Of a stretch of 64,000 nt of DNA, positions 54,385-62,696 are shown in pieces. The notes under the pieces are model-generated. The model saw only the letters and a program-made list of their open reading frames with translations. It was not told where the DNA came from and ran no database searches. The translations under genes and the position numbers were made by a program. Positions within the stretch are counted from its first letter, which is position 1. Each line of letters begins with the position of its first letter. Source of the stretch: Leptospira vanthielii serovar Holland str. Waz Holland = ATCC 700522. Its GTDB lineage: Bacteria > Spirochaetota > Leptospiria > Leptospirales > Leptospiraceae. Location: the NCBI RefSeq assembly GCF_000332455.1, contig NZ_AOGY02000070.1, forward strand, positions 1 to 64,000, in the 5' to 3' direction.

Positions 54385-55251
54385 ATGAGTATCTGGGAAC
54401 AAGCCTACTCCCGTGAGGAGTCTACCTTTCAAAATAAAGACGGCGGATCGATTTATTACCAAATCTACCGACCTAAGTCTGGCGTTAAACGTGTACTCGT
54501 TGTCCACCATGGATTTGGGGAACACGGAGGCCGTTACACACATTTATTGGAAGCGTTAGCCGACAAAAACTTTGCTGTGTACCTAATCGATGCTAGAGGC
54601 CATGGTAAGTCCGATGGACGTCGTGGTGTCGTAAATCACGTATCTGATTTTTTTGCCGACTTAAAAGAACTCATCGACATCGCCAAACGCAATGAAGGTG
54701 TTAAGAAAGTTACCTTACTCGGTCACTCTATGGGTGCTGTGATCACCTTTTTGTACACTGCAACCGACAACTACCAAAACGATTTGGACGCTTATATTTG
54801 TAGTGCCCTTCCTATCAAAGTCCAAACCGACTTAGTTATGAATGTAAAAAAAGCAGCCGGAGGGTTTTTGGCGAGTTTACTTCCTTCACTCACCATTCCT
54901 GCAGGCCTTGATGTAAACATGATTTCGCATGACAAGTCTGTGGTGGAAGCTTATGTAAAAGATCCTTTGGTTCACGGAAATATTTCTGCTTACCTAGGAG
55001 ATTTTTTACTTAACTGCTACAACTTAGGACTCGAAGCCGCAACCAAAATCACTGTACCAATTTATATGTTCCATGGAAAGGAAGACCAAATTGCCCTCCA
55101 TCAAGGAACCATTGATGCATTCGAACGAGTTGCATCGAAAGACAAAACGATAAAGATTTTTGACGGATTATACCACGAGACCATGAACGAACTTCCTAAA
55201 GACAGAACTCTCGTCTTAAAAGAATTAGTATCTTGGATCGATAAACACTAA
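54385..55251 (+). CDS. Monoacylglycerol lipase-like alpha/beta hydrolase
   Basis: About 288 residues from ATG 54385 ([14 protein letters not shown]). [20 protein letters not shown] is the lysophospholipase/monoacylglycerol lipase signature; the nucleophile is in [11 protein letters not shown], Asp in [11 protein letters not shown] and His in [11 protein letters not shown]. It precedes two MaoC-type genes by 7 bp and is probably the first gene of an acyl-lipid operon. Confidence 0.88.
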   Translation: MSIWEQAYSREESTFQNKDGGSIYYQIYRPKSGVKRVLVVHHGFGEHGGRYTHLLEALADKNFAVYLIDARGHGKSDGRRGVVNHVSDFFADLKELIDIAKRNEGVKKVTLLGHSMGAVITFLYTATDNYQNDLDAYICSALPIKVQTDLVMNVKKAAGGFLASLLPSLTIPAGLDVNMISHDKSVVEAYVKDPLVHGNISAYLGDFLLNCYNLGLEAATKITVPIYMFHGKEDQIALHQGTIDAFERVASKDKTIKIFDGLYHETMNELPKDRTLVLKELVSWIDKH

Positions 55252-55258
55252 GGAGACA

Positions 55259-55702
55259 ATGCCAATGGCAATAACAAAGGATATAGTTGGAAAAAAACTA
55301 GATCGTTTTGATTTCACAGTGGAACGAGGAAAGATCAAAGAATTCTGCCTCGCCATCAACGAAAAAAACCCAATCTATTTTGATGTAGAAGAAGCAAAGA
55401 AAGCGGGATATTCAGATGTTCCTGCTCCCCCTACTTTCCCTACAGTCATTATGTTTTGGGGATACCCAAAGATTTGGAACGATATGGCCGAACTCGGTAT
55501 CGACCTTTCCAAAATCCTTCACTTAAAAGAAGAGTATACGTATCACAAAATTCTGTATCCGGGCAAAGTGTACGCACAATCAGAGATTGCCGATGTAAAA
55601 TCCGGAAGAGCAGAAATCGTAACTTTCAGAACGACCATCTATGATGAAAAAAATGATCCAATCCTCTCCGCTGAGATGGCGATCTTCATTCGTAAGGATT
55701 AA
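55259..55702 (+). CDS. MaoC-like hot-dog protein (FAS1-type dehydratase N-domain)
   Basis: A 147-residue protein (145 from ATG 55265). [20 protein letters not shown] and the [13 protein letters not shown] segment are those of the MaoC N-terminal / HadA-type half-domain, which lacks the catalytic Asp-His motif and pairs with an active subunit. The gene after it provides that subunit. AAGGAG lies 5 bp before the first ATG. Confidence 0.82.
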   Translation: MPMAITKDIVGKKLDRFDFTVERGKIKEFCLAINEKNPIYFDVEEAKKAGYSDVPAPPTFPTVIMFWGYPKIWNDMAELGIDLSKILHLKEEYTYHKILYPGKVYAQSEIADVKSGRAEIVTFRTTIYDEKNDPILSAEMAIFIRKD

Positions 55703-55717
55703 TACAGGAGGCTAACA

Positions 55718-56137
55718 ATGGCAAAAATCGAATTTGATAAAGTAGAAGTTGGTCAAACTCTTCCTCCACTAGACATCCCGGTCATCGAACATGCAAATTT
55801 AGTTCGTTATGCGGGAGCATCTGGAGATTTTAACCCCATCCACAACGATCCTGATTTTGCAAGAAAAGCAGGCCTCGATGGAACTATCTCTCACGGTATG
55901 TATGTTATGGCACAAGTAGGAAGACTTTGTACTTCTTGGGCTGACCAAAAAGACATCGCTTATTTTGGTGTGACTTTCAAAGCCATGACAAAACTTGGCG
56001 AAAAACTAACTATCGTTGGAACCATCAAAAAGAAATTTGAAAAAGATGGGAAAAAAACGGTAACTGTTCTTGTAGAAGCTAAAAACGAAGCTGGTGAAGT
56101 AAAAGCCGGTGGAGATTTAGTCGTCAACGCAGTATAA
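55718..56137 (+). CDS. MaoC-type (R)-3-hydroxyacyl dehydratase
   Basis: A 139-residue catalytic hot-dog protein. The hydratase-2 motif is GASGDFNPIHNDPDFARKAG with catalytic Asp and His, and ISHGMYVMAQVGRL follows. With the preceding MaoC-like protein it would make a HadAB-type heterodimer that dehydrates or hydrates 3-hydroxyacyl thioesters. Strong AGGAGG site before the ATG, 15-bp gap. Confidence 0.87.
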   Translation: MAKIEFDKVEVGQTLPPLDIPVIEHANLVRYAGASGDFNPIHNDPDFARKAGLDGTISHGMYVMAQVGRLCTSWADQKDIAYFGVTFKAMTKLGEKLTIVGTIKKKFEKDGKKTVTVLVEAKNEAGEVKAGGDLVVNAV

Positions 56138-56212
56138 ATTTTACACCCTCTCCCTTTGAATGAGAACGTTCCATCATTTGAAGGGAGAAATCCACCAAAC
56201 AAGGAACAGACT

Positions 56213-56638
56213 ATGCCATCCGAAGAAACCATCGTTTCGCAAATCAAAGATTTACTTTCCAATCATCCGAACATAAACATTGATATTTTATTTTTGTATG
56301 TACCTGAGTTTAAAATCCTCCACCACATAATCGAAGAAGACGAAATCATCCAAGGGTATTGCATAGGTTTACTAGAGGGATCCAAAGAGAAATTGAGCCC
56401 AGGAAAATGGCTCGTTTTACTCACCAACAAAAGATTTCATTTGGTTCAAAATCCCATAATGCGATCCAGCCACCAACACATCCCATTAGAATTTTCCAAT
56501 ATTAAAAAAATCACAACCAAACTCGGTTGGTTTTTTGGCCAAATTCAATTTGTTACACCAGACAACACCATTCGGATGTTACAAATCGGTAGGAAAGATT
56601 ACAGTTTTTTCCTTCCTTATTTGAAAGATTTTTTATAA
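56213..56638 (+). CDS. PH-like domain protein, unknown
   Basis: About 141 residues from ATG 56213, which has AAGGA 8 bp ahead; an ORF from 56156 is longer but lacks a ribosome site. HHIIEEDEIIQGYCIGLLEG and WLVLLTNKRFHLVQNP followed by FSNIKKITTKLGWFFGQIQF are the pattern of bacterial PH-like (bPH/YokE-type) domains. Function unknown. It ends the operon-like run of the lipase and MaoC genes. Confidence 0.6.
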   Translation: MPSEETIVSQIKDLLSNHPNINIDILFLYVPEFKILHHIIEEDEIIQGYCIGLLEGSKEKLSPGKWLVLLTNKRFHLVQNPIMRSSHQHIPLEFSNIKKITTKLGWFFGQIQFVTPDNTIRMLQIGRKDYSFFLPYLKDFL

Positions 56639-56656
56639 AATCTGAAGATTTCACTC

Positions 56657-56680
56657 GCATAACAAACTAAATGCGAATAT
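56657..56680 (+). repeat. Isolated cassette-type core I
   Basis: GCATAACAAACTAAATGCGA: a GCATAAC core with a GCGA end 19 bp after the PH-like stop. It resembles the left ends of repeats B and F and lies 70 bp before the second copy of the 95-bp repeat. Confidence 0.35.
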
Positions 56681-56749
56681 TACACCATGAATTAAATCAC
56701 TAAACTACTCCATTCCCAAAACAATCCTTTAGTTGGCTCCATGTAGGTG

Positions 56750-56844
56750 GGGCGCCTCGAATTTTACTATAGATCAAAATATTAAACTATAACGACCGCG
56801 CTATTCGCTGCAATCCTTCGGATTTCCGCTTCTATCGCTGGCGC
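56750..56844 (-). repeat. 95-bp dispersed repeat, copy 2 (inverted)
   Basis: Reads GGGCGCCTCG at its start, CGACCGCGCTATTCG in the middle and GGATTTCCGC, then ATCGCTGGCGC at its end: the reverse complement of 37649-37744 with a divergent AT-rich stretch of about 30 bp. Its inner part folds as CCGCGC...GCGCGG around AATCC-TTC-GGATT. It abuts the remains of hicA. Confidence 0.65.
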
Positions 56845-56850
56845 GGGAAT

Positions 56851-56947
56851 GGTTACGGTTCCAAATCATGGCCTTGGATGAGAAGTTGATATTAAGACAG
56901 AAAAAAGTATCTTTAAACAAGCGAGGGTAAGGAGTGAAGCAGAATGA
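56851..56947 (+). pseudogene. hicA remnant (toxin C-terminus)
   Basis: The frame reads MVTVPNHGLG, TGA, EVDIKTEKSIFKQARVRSEAE and stops at 56945-56947. VTVPNHG and KSIFKQA match the C-terminal third of HicA-type mRNA interferases. The rest of the toxin gene is absent; the 95-bp repeat stands in its place. The stop overlaps the HicB start (ATGA), as in intact hicAB operons. Confidence 0.6.
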
Positions 56948-57150
56948 AATATACGGTTGAGATTGTAAAAACTAATACTGGTTTCTCGGCCCATGTACCT
57001 GACTTACCTGGTGTATTTACAGTCGGTGATTCTGTCAAAGAAGTGGAGACCTTCATCCAAGAAGCAATCCAATTGCATCTGCAAGGTTACGAAGAAGATG
57101 GGTTACCAACACCGGATTCTAAAACCGACGTGATCTGGATCGAGGTATAA
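56944..57150 (+). CDS. hicB: HicB-type antitoxin
   Basis: A 68-residue HicB-like protein. KYTVEIVKTNTGFSAHVPDL, PGVFTVGDSVKEVE and IQEAIQLHLQGYEEDG are the partial RNase H-like fold of this family; the C-terminal DNA-binding domain of longer HicB proteins is missing. Its partner toxin is reduced to a remnant just upstream, so this is an orphan antitoxin. Confidence 0.85.
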   Translation: MKYTVEIVKTNTGFSAHVPDLPGVFTVGDSVKEVETFIQEAIQLHLQGYEEDGLPTPDSKTDVIWIEV

Positions 57151-57158
57151 TCTTTCGC

Positions 57159-57836
57159 CTACTCCAATTCCTCAAAGGGAATGTCCAAAACTTCAAAACC
57201 CGCACAACCAACAAAATCAAAATGCCACCACTCCGTTTTGTTCACTCGAAATCCATGGTTCGTCAACACTTGAATTAATATCGTTCGGTTTTTTAGAATT
57301 TCCGAGTCACTTACCGGTGCCTCTGCCCATGCCTCTTTCCGAAAGGAGTCATATTCTGTTGGCATAGAAAGTTCTTTTTTTGTTTTTAAATCCATCAAAG
57401 TTAGGTCTATCGCACAACCTTTGTTATGCCGAGATCCCGTTTTGGGAGAAGCCACATACCTTGTATCTCCAATGATTTCAAAAAATTTTACAGTAGCGGT
57501 ATAAGGCCTGTAGGCATCAAAAACTTTGATCGAGTATCCATGTTTCAAAAATTCTTTTTGTGCCGAGTCCAAAGCTTCCGCCACCGGCTTTCGTGCAAAT
57601 GCTTTGGCTTCTTTGTAGATCACTTGTTTGGTAAAGTTGTTTGGAGTAGCATATTTGATATCCAAAACAATGTTTGGAATTTTCTTTCCTAAGTTAATCA
57701 GTTCTTTGCTCGGGATTTTTTTTACAGAGTCTTCATAAGCCAAGCGATCCAAAACAATGAGTTTGTTTTCCTTGTTTTGGGATATCAAAGAAATAAAAGG
57801 AATTGTTAACAAAATTGCGATTGTAACTAGTTTCAT
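57159..57836 (-). CDS. VanX/DdpX-like D-Ala-D-Ala dipeptidase
   Basis: A 225-residue exported zinc peptidase (signal KLVTIAILLTIPFISLISQN). The motif SRHNKGCAIDLTL gives the SXHXXGXAXD zinc site, and EWWHFDF the catalytic Glu and last His. FDAYRPYTATVKFF is also typical. It cleaves D-Ala-D-Ala, here probably for cell-wall recycling. There is no vanHA, so no sign of vancomycin resistance. A VanW-like gene lies next to it on the same strand. Confidence 0.88.
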   Translation of the reverse strand: MKLVTIAILLTIPFISLISQNKENKLIVLDRLAYEDSVKKIPSKELINLGKKIPNIVLDIKYATPNNFTKQVIYKEAKAFARKPVAEALDSAQKEFLKHGYSIKVFDAYRPYTATVKFFEIIGDTRYVASPKTGSRHNKGCAIDLTLMDLKTKKELSMPTEYDSFRKEAWAEAPVSDSEILKNRTILIQVLTNHGFRVNKTEWWHFDFVGCAGFEVLDIPFEELE

Positions 57837-57900
57837 ATAATTCTCCTTTTTTTATGTTTTGATAATTCGCATTACAATTTATAAATGAACCTAAATCCCA

Positions 57901-58785
57901 TTAAGAATTTGTAGGATCGGATTTAGGTTCTTTCGATTCTAGGAGTGGTTCGTACATCATCCAAGCTATATTCTCTGTCACGAGTTGGTCTTCCAAAATT
58001 TCCTTTGTGATTTTTAAAATTTTTTTTCTGCGGATGGTATTCCTTCTGGTATATCCCCCCCAAGGTTCCGCATGAAACCCGTGGTAGGATTCGTAAACTT
58101 GGTAGAAAAAAGGAATTTCTACATCTGAGCGCCATTCCCCTTTTAGAAATCCATCTTCAATCCAAAGATGCAAAACAAACGGTTGTTTGGTTGTATTTTT
58201 AATTTGTAAGTCAATGTAGTTGTAGGACAAAGTGGCACCTGATCCAAAGGGAAGGGTTCTTCCGGAATCAGGAAAAATATCAAAACTATGCCGCCATCTT
58301 TCCTTCACCTCTAAGGGAGAGTGTAGTGTCATCCAATAGATGAGGTTTGCCATTTGGCAAAGTCCACCTCCAGTGCGTTCCACAAACCCGCCATTCCGCA
58401 GTTGCATTCCAGGCAAATACCCTTTCCGTTTTGTTGGTTTGCCCACGAGATACCAAAACGAAAACACTTGGTTTGGATATAAAACAGTTCCATCTAACTT
58501 AGAAATGGCGATTTCTAAGTTTACCTTTTTGTTCTCTTGGAGATACATGGGCACATCTTTTAGTTTGCGATAGATGGGCGATGAATGTTTGAAAATAGAA
58601 ATGGGAAAGGTAAAAGTCATCTCCTGCAACGGAATTCTGGTAACAGCAAAAGTATTTCTTTCGAGAAACCAAACCCAGTAACGTTTCCATTGGAAATAGA
58701 TTTTTCCGAGAAACAAACGTAGATTTCCACGCATTGTTCTTCGGTTCATACCCAGGATCGATTTTTTTTTGAAACTAAATCCCAT
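57901..58785 (-). CDS. VanW-family protein
   Basis: A 294-residue protein. The VanW signature is visible as LDGTVLYPNQVFSFWYLVGK, then KGYLPGMQLRNGGF and GGGLCQMANLIYWMTLHSPL, ending SFDIFPDSGRTLPFGSGATL. The family function is unknown. It overlaps the next upstream gene by 11 bp, so the two are probably co-transcribed. The tail is charged and disordered. Confidence 0.85.
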   Translation of the reverse strand: MGFSFKKKSILGMNRRTMRGNLRLFLGKIYFQWKRYWVWFLERNTFAVTRIPLQEMTFTFPISIFKHSSPIYRKLKDVPMYLQENKKVNLEIAISKLDGTVLYPNQVFSFWYLVGKPTKRKGYLPGMQLRNGGFVERTGGGLCQMANLIYWMTLHSPLEVKERWRHSFDIFPDSGRTLPFGSGATLSYNYIDLQIKNTTKQPFVLHLWIEDGFLKGEWRSDVEIPFFYQVYESYHGFHAEPWGGYTRRNTIRRKKILKITKEILEDQLVTENIAWMMYEPLLESKEPKSDPTNS

Positions 58786-60094
58786 AGCTTTGTTTTCTCT
58801 TTATAAAGTTGGGGCGTTCGCGGTAAGGATTTTTCCAGGACTTGGCCAATGATAGCAGTTTTGAATTTCGTTTCTCTAACCACAAACGGTAACGTTTCCA
58901 ATCCTCTTCTAATACCATTTGGTATTCTCCCAACGGTTTGAGATAAGAAAATATAGGATTGTTATTTTCATCCTTACTTGCTAACAAATTTTCATAACGA
59001 ATTCCATAAACAGCACGATAGATTTGAGTCCCCTTTGGTAGTTCAGCAATGGCTTTTGCATCTGGTTCCCAAGAGAGGCAATCTTTACGAAATTGGAAAT
59101 GATAGTATTCACAAAATCCATGGTGAGCTACAAGCAAACCATTGTTAGAGATAGAAGCCATTTTTTCTGCAGGATTCCACATCAATTCATAAGAATACCG
59201 AAAGAGATGGGGTTCTGTATAAACAGTAAAAATCCAAAGAATACTACTAATACTCCAAACTAAAATTTGTATTTTACCCCAAGGGATAAAAACCTGTACA
59301 ACGAGGATCAAACTCAAAAGGATGCGTAGCTGAATGTCTGCAAAATGAAAGATCGGCAACACCAGTATCAAACCAAAAAATGCGATTGCCTTACGAATTT
59401 GGAGGACCTTTTCTTCGCTCTTCCCAAATAGTAAATATCCCCAGTCCCAGAGAATCCCTAAACCAACAATTCCATAAGCGGCCGTTAGTGGGAATATTTC
59501 TCTTTCACTGTAGAACCTTTCATTGGGATCATTGGGAAGTAGAAGTGGCAGCAGGAGGGAAAGGATAAAAATATAAGGATAAAACTTTATAGGAATTTGA
59601 TAGAGAATCCAGATGCCGAGTCCTAAAATTCCCACCATGGGATGAAACCAAAGTGCCAATAAAAACAAAAGTCCAGCGGCCACCCACCGAATTCGGGAAA
59701 ACGAAGAAGTATAAAAACCAATACTTAGAACTAAAAATCCCAAAGCCCAACTTTGTTTTGGATACAAAAATCCGAGTAACAAAATAACAAAACCGGGAAA
59801 AAGAAAACTATATTTTAATTCTCTTTGCAAAAGAATCCAACGAGAGAGAAAAATGGAAAAAAGTAACCAAACGAAAGTTAAAATTTGAAATAATAATAAC
59901 GAATAGTCTTGGATGCCAAAAATCTTTAGAAAAAGGGCAACAATATGAAAAACGGGAGAAGAATCTGGCGAATGCAATTTCCCCGTTTCTAATAGGGAAA
60001 TTGCTTGAACGCCATACCAATAAATATCCTTTCCGAACAAAGGAGGTTTAGTTAGAAATCTGGACTTTGTTTCCGACCAATTGTAAACCACCAA
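58775..60094 (-). CDS. Multi-pass membrane protein, unknown
   Basis: A 439-residue protein with about ten hydrophobic segments (from about 40 to 310), then a soluble C-terminal part with AHHGFCEYYHFQFRKDCLSW and WKRYRLWLEKRNSK. It may be a glycosyltransferase-like or sugar-processing membrane protein, but no motif fixes this. The reading from ATG 60094 overlaps the preceding gene's 3' end by 47 bp and lacks a first membrane helix, so the real start is uncertain. Confidence 0.6.
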   Translation of the reverse strand: MVVYNWSETKSRFLTKPPLFGKDIYWYGVQAISLLETGKLHSPDSSPVFHIVALFLKIFGIQDYSLLLFQILTFVWLLFSIFLSRWILLQRELKYSFLFPGFVILLLGFLYPKQSWALGFLVLSIGFYTSSFSRIRWVAAGLLFLLALWFHPMVGILGLGIWILYQIPIKFYPYIFILSLLLPLLLPNDPNERFYSEREIFPLTAAYGIVGLGILWDWGYLLFGKSEEKVLQIRKAIAFFGLILVLPIFHFADIQLRILLSLILVVQVFIPWGKIQILVWSISSILWIFTVYTEPHLFRYSYELMWNPAEKMASISNNGLLVAHHGFCEYYHFQFRKDCLSWEPDAKAIAELPKGTQIYRAVYGIRYENLLASKDENNNPIFSYLKPLGEYQMVLEEDWKRYRLWLEKRNSKLLSLAKSWKNPYRERPNFIKRKQSYGI

Positions 60095-61343
60095 TAGTTG
60101 CAGGAGTTATAGTCAACGTATCACTGAAAATCAAAGTAGATTCTTCTTCAGTAGTTTGCGAGTAAGGACTGTCTGCATCTAAACTCGTAGTGACTACCTT
60201 ATGATCTCGTCCAAAGATTTTAATTTTAGCTTCACTTGAATTTGCATCAAGTAATACCCAATTACCATCTAATACGCGTTTTTCGATAGTATCATCTTTC
60301 CAAATAACAAAAGATCCATTGGAGCGAAATACATAATCCAGACGACCCTCCGCCATGTCACCAAATACTGCTTTGTTGACTAAATTGGAAAGAATGGTAC
60401 CGTTTGTTTTCGAAAGGATTGACTCTTTGAATTTCTCTGCATTTTGGTCAATGACAGTGAATCGGTTTCCTTTTTCACCTAACAAAATGATTTCAGCGAT
60501 GACTGTATCACTCCAAGTATTTCCGGGACGGACTTTTTGAATTTTAAACGTAAAATTCTTTCCTGAAATTGTTTTAGGAAAGAAAATTCGTTGTCCACCT
60601 TGTTTGTCTTCCACTTTGAGAGTAAAGGAATCAGAACCATTGGATACTTGTAATTCGGTTACTGATCCATTTTTGTGGAAAAGTGAATCCAATCTTTGGT
60701 ATCCGTTAAAAATTTCAATACCAGATAAATCAATTTTATCTTCTAAATTAATTTGGAAGTTTTCACCCACTCCGTCTGTTTTAGCTCCTTCGACCCAAGC
60801 AAAGTCAATACTCCCATCAAACAAACCATAGGCGGGATAGTTAGGAAGTGTGCTACTAGCTTTCACTTCGCCTTGGATTGGTTCTGGATAAGTTACATCT
60901 AATTTTTTTCCATCTTGGAAAAAAGAAACTGATTCAATTCCATTTCCCGAATCAGGAAGTAGATAAATTACATGAACACCATTGGAACGAATTTTTTGAT
61001 TTTCTGTTTTGGAGCAGTCAAAATTAGTCGCATAACTTCCATCCTTGTAAAGAGCAACATATCCTTTTTTGTCCTTACATTCGATTGAAAGTTCACTGAA
61101 AAAAGCGCGGCCATCGGTTTTGCCGGGTTGGTTCCATTGTGCACCATTGGAAAAAAAGATGGTGATTCCATCCAAACTAGTTTCTGGTTTCCAGTACTTA
61201 CCCGATTTGAAGACGTTGATGGGACTGGTTCCGTCTGCAGAGGACGCAGCTTGGATCCTTTCAATGACAACGGACTTTTCAATCGAACTACCCTTACAGA
61301 AAAGGAAAAATAGAAGGGAAAGAGACAGGATTATTTTTTTCAA
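60048..61343 (-). CDS. NADase-type glycan-binding-domain lipoprotein
   Basis: A 431-residue lipoprotein (MKKIILSLSLLFFLFC, Cys16). The middle SSTLPNYPAYGLFDGSIDFA, W-EGAKTDGVGENFQI and ILSGIEIFNGY-like DLSGIEIFNGYQRLD is the discoidin-like 'NADase-type glycan-binding' domain, common in Leptospira exported proteins. The C-terminal part (FRSNGSFVIWKDDTIEKRVL) repeats a beta pattern. No catalytic NADase is fused. Expected on the cell surface or in the periplasm. Confidence 0.8.
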   Translation of the reverse strand: MKKIILSLSLLFFLFCKGSSIEKSVVIERIQAASSADGTSPINVFKSGKYWKPETSLDGITIFFSNGAQWNQPGKTDGRAFFSELSIECKDKKGYVALYKDGSYATNFDCSKTENQKIRSNGVHVIYLLPDSGNGIESVSFFQDGKKLDVTYPEPIQGEVKASSTLPNYPAYGLFDGSIDFAWVEGAKTDGVGENFQINLEDKIDLSGIEIFNGYQRLDSLFHKNGSVTELQVSNGSDSFTLKVEDKQGGQRIFFPKTISGKNFTFKIQKVRPGNTWSDTVIAEIILLGEKGNRFTVIDQNAEKFKESILSKTNGTILSNLVNKAVFGDMAEGRLDYVFRSNGSFVIWKDDTIEKRVLDGNWVLLDANSSEAKIKIFGRDHKVVTTSLDADSPYSQTTEEESTLIFSDTLTITPATIGGLQLVGNKVQISN

Positions 61344-61413
61344 AGGTTGTACCTCGGCAGATACAAAGAATCCAAAACTCTTCCGACTTAGACAAGTAAA
61401 AAATTGATCACGA

Positions 61414-61728
61414 TTAGATCAGGCCGCCGAATACTTTTTTCATCTCCTCGCTTCGCATAGCGCCAGATATACGATGAATCTCTTTTCCATTTTTAAAAAG
61501 AATCATTGTAGGGATTCCCGTGATACCATATTTACCAGCGATTTCCTGCTTTTCATCCGTATTGATTTTGATAATGGAAACCTTTCCCTTCCAGTCCTTC
61601 GCTAGTTTTTCAAGCTCTGGTGCCACCATTTGACAAGGACCACACCAAGGTGCCCAAAAATCCACTAGGATAGGTTTATCATGTGTTTGGACCAGTTCCT
61701 CAAAACTTTTTGGTAAATTTTCTGACAT
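61414..61728 (-). CDS. trxA: Thioredoxin
   Basis: A 104-residue classical thioredoxin: LVDFWAPWCGPCQMVAPELE with the WCGPC active site, the Asp of VDFWAPW and the cis-Pro in TGIPTMILF. It is reduced by thioredoxin reductase and serves general disulfide exchange. A CsoR-like palindrome lies 29-44 bp before its start, and a Crp-fold regulator gene diverges from it. Confidence 0.95.
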   Translation of the reverse strand: MSENLPKSFEELVQTHDKPILVDFWAPWCGPCQMVAPELEKLAKDWKGKVSIIKINTDEKQEIAGKYGITGIPTMILFKNGKEIHRISGAMRSEEMKKVFGGLI

Positions 61729-61756
61729 ATCCTATTCTCCTAAGTTTTAGACGAAT

Positions 61757-61772
61757 ATACCCATGGGGGTAT
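61757..61772. promoter_or_regulatory. CsoR/CstR-like palindrome between trxA and the Crp-fold gene
   Basis: Perfect inverted repeat ATACCC-N4-GGGTAT. Operators of the CsoR/RcnR/CstR family have this G-tract form (family knowledge). It lies between the divergent trxA and Crp-like genes. No CsoR-type gene is in the window. Confidence 0.5.
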
Positions 61773-61870
61773 AAAAGAAAAATCAACTTTTCTAAATTTT
61801 TTTGTTTTTTATTTTCAAAAGAATCAATAGACAATGTCACAAACATTGGAATCCATTGAGTATCCATTTG

Positions 61871-62440
61871 ATGAAAGTTCCAAAACCAGTACATCTTGAC
61901 CCCCAAGGGATCCGGCAACTTTTCCTGACTCATGGAAAAAAAATCAAACTTAAAAAAAAGGAATTTTTTGCCAAACAAGGAATTCCTTTATTTAGCGTTG
62001 GTTTGGTGGAATCGGGTGGATTCAAACTGGTTTATAAACATGGGAAAAAAGAATGGATCAAATCTTTTATCTTTGAAGGTGGGCTTTTAGGAAGTTTGCC
62101 AAATATACTAAACCAACAAACAAACACCTATTCCATATTAGCTTTAGAGCCTAGCGAAGTATTTGTTCTCACCGCAAACGAATTGAGAACAAAAATGGAG
62201 AAAGAAGACCGATACAAAGAATTTCTCATCCAATTCCTTTCTACTTTGTATTTGAAAAAAGAAGAACGAGTTGCAGACTTTTTACTCTTAGAGCCTGAAA
62301 AACGTTATAAAAAGTTCATTTTAGAATACCATTCCGCTTTAGAAAGGATTTCCCAAATAGACCAAGCTGCCTATTTGGGAATTACCAATGTTGCCCTCAG
62401 TCGGATCAAAAAGAGAACTTTTTTAGATAATCAGAAATAG
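61871..62440 (+). CDS. Crp/Fnr-type transcription regulator
   Basis: About 189 residues from ATG 61871 (MKVPKPVHLDPQGIRQLF). A cNMP-type beta-barrel (KKKEFFAKQGIPLFSVGLVE, then GGFKLVYKHGKKEWIKSFIF) precedes a long helix and a winged-HTH (ISQIDQAAYLGITNVALSRI). The canonical cAMP-binding Arg-Ser pair and Fnr cysteines are not present, so the signal is unknown. It is divergent from trxA. Confidence 0.8.
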   Translation: MKVPKPVHLDPQGIRQLFLTHGKKIKLKKKEFFAKQGIPLFSVGLVESGGFKLVYKHGKKEWIKSFIFEGGLLGSLPNILNQQTNTYSILALEPSEVFVLTANELRTKMEKEDRYKEFLIQFLSTLYLKKEERVADFLLLEPEKRYKKFILEYHSALERISQIDQAAYLGITNVALSRIKKRTFLDNQK

Positions 62441-62539
62441 CATCTAAATAAAGTTTGGTGAACTCATTTCCAGAAAATGGATTTTGTGAGGTGACTAAAT
62501 TTCGATCACGAGTGGCATATCCACTGGCAGGAAAAAACT
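62406..62539 (-). pseudogene. DJ-1/PfpI-family remnant
   Basis: The minus strand reads EFFPASGYATRDRNLVTSQN, then PFSGNEFTKLYLDAIS to a stop at 62406-62408. RDRNLVTSQNPFSG matches the C-terminal end of DJ-1/PfpI-type glutamine-amidotransferase-like proteins. The rest of the gene is absent. It overlaps the 3' end of the Crp-type gene. Confidence 0.5.
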
Positions 62540-62664
62540 CTCACTTCTAATCAAAATTTGTCCCCACCAAAACAGGCGGGAACTTTTCTAATAGAGGTGC
62601 GGAACCAGGGCTTTGTTTTTAACCTAAGTTAAAAAGTATAAATTACAAATGGCAAAATCCAATT

Positions 62665-62691
62665 ACCCGCCTTGCGGGTCATACCCTCCCT
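62665..62691 (+). terminator. Hairpin with T-run before the MBL gene
   Basis: Stem ACCCGC / GCGGGT (3-base loop) with a spaced run of six T (62691-62696). It may end the Crp-type transcript, though it is 225 bp away, or stop read-through. Confidence 0.4.
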
Positions 62692-62696
62692 TTTTT

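Noticed and set aside
57159..58785. Vancomycin resistance cluster
   Set aside because: Only vanX- and vanW-like genes occur; vanH, vanA and regulators are missing, and the host has an outer membrane.
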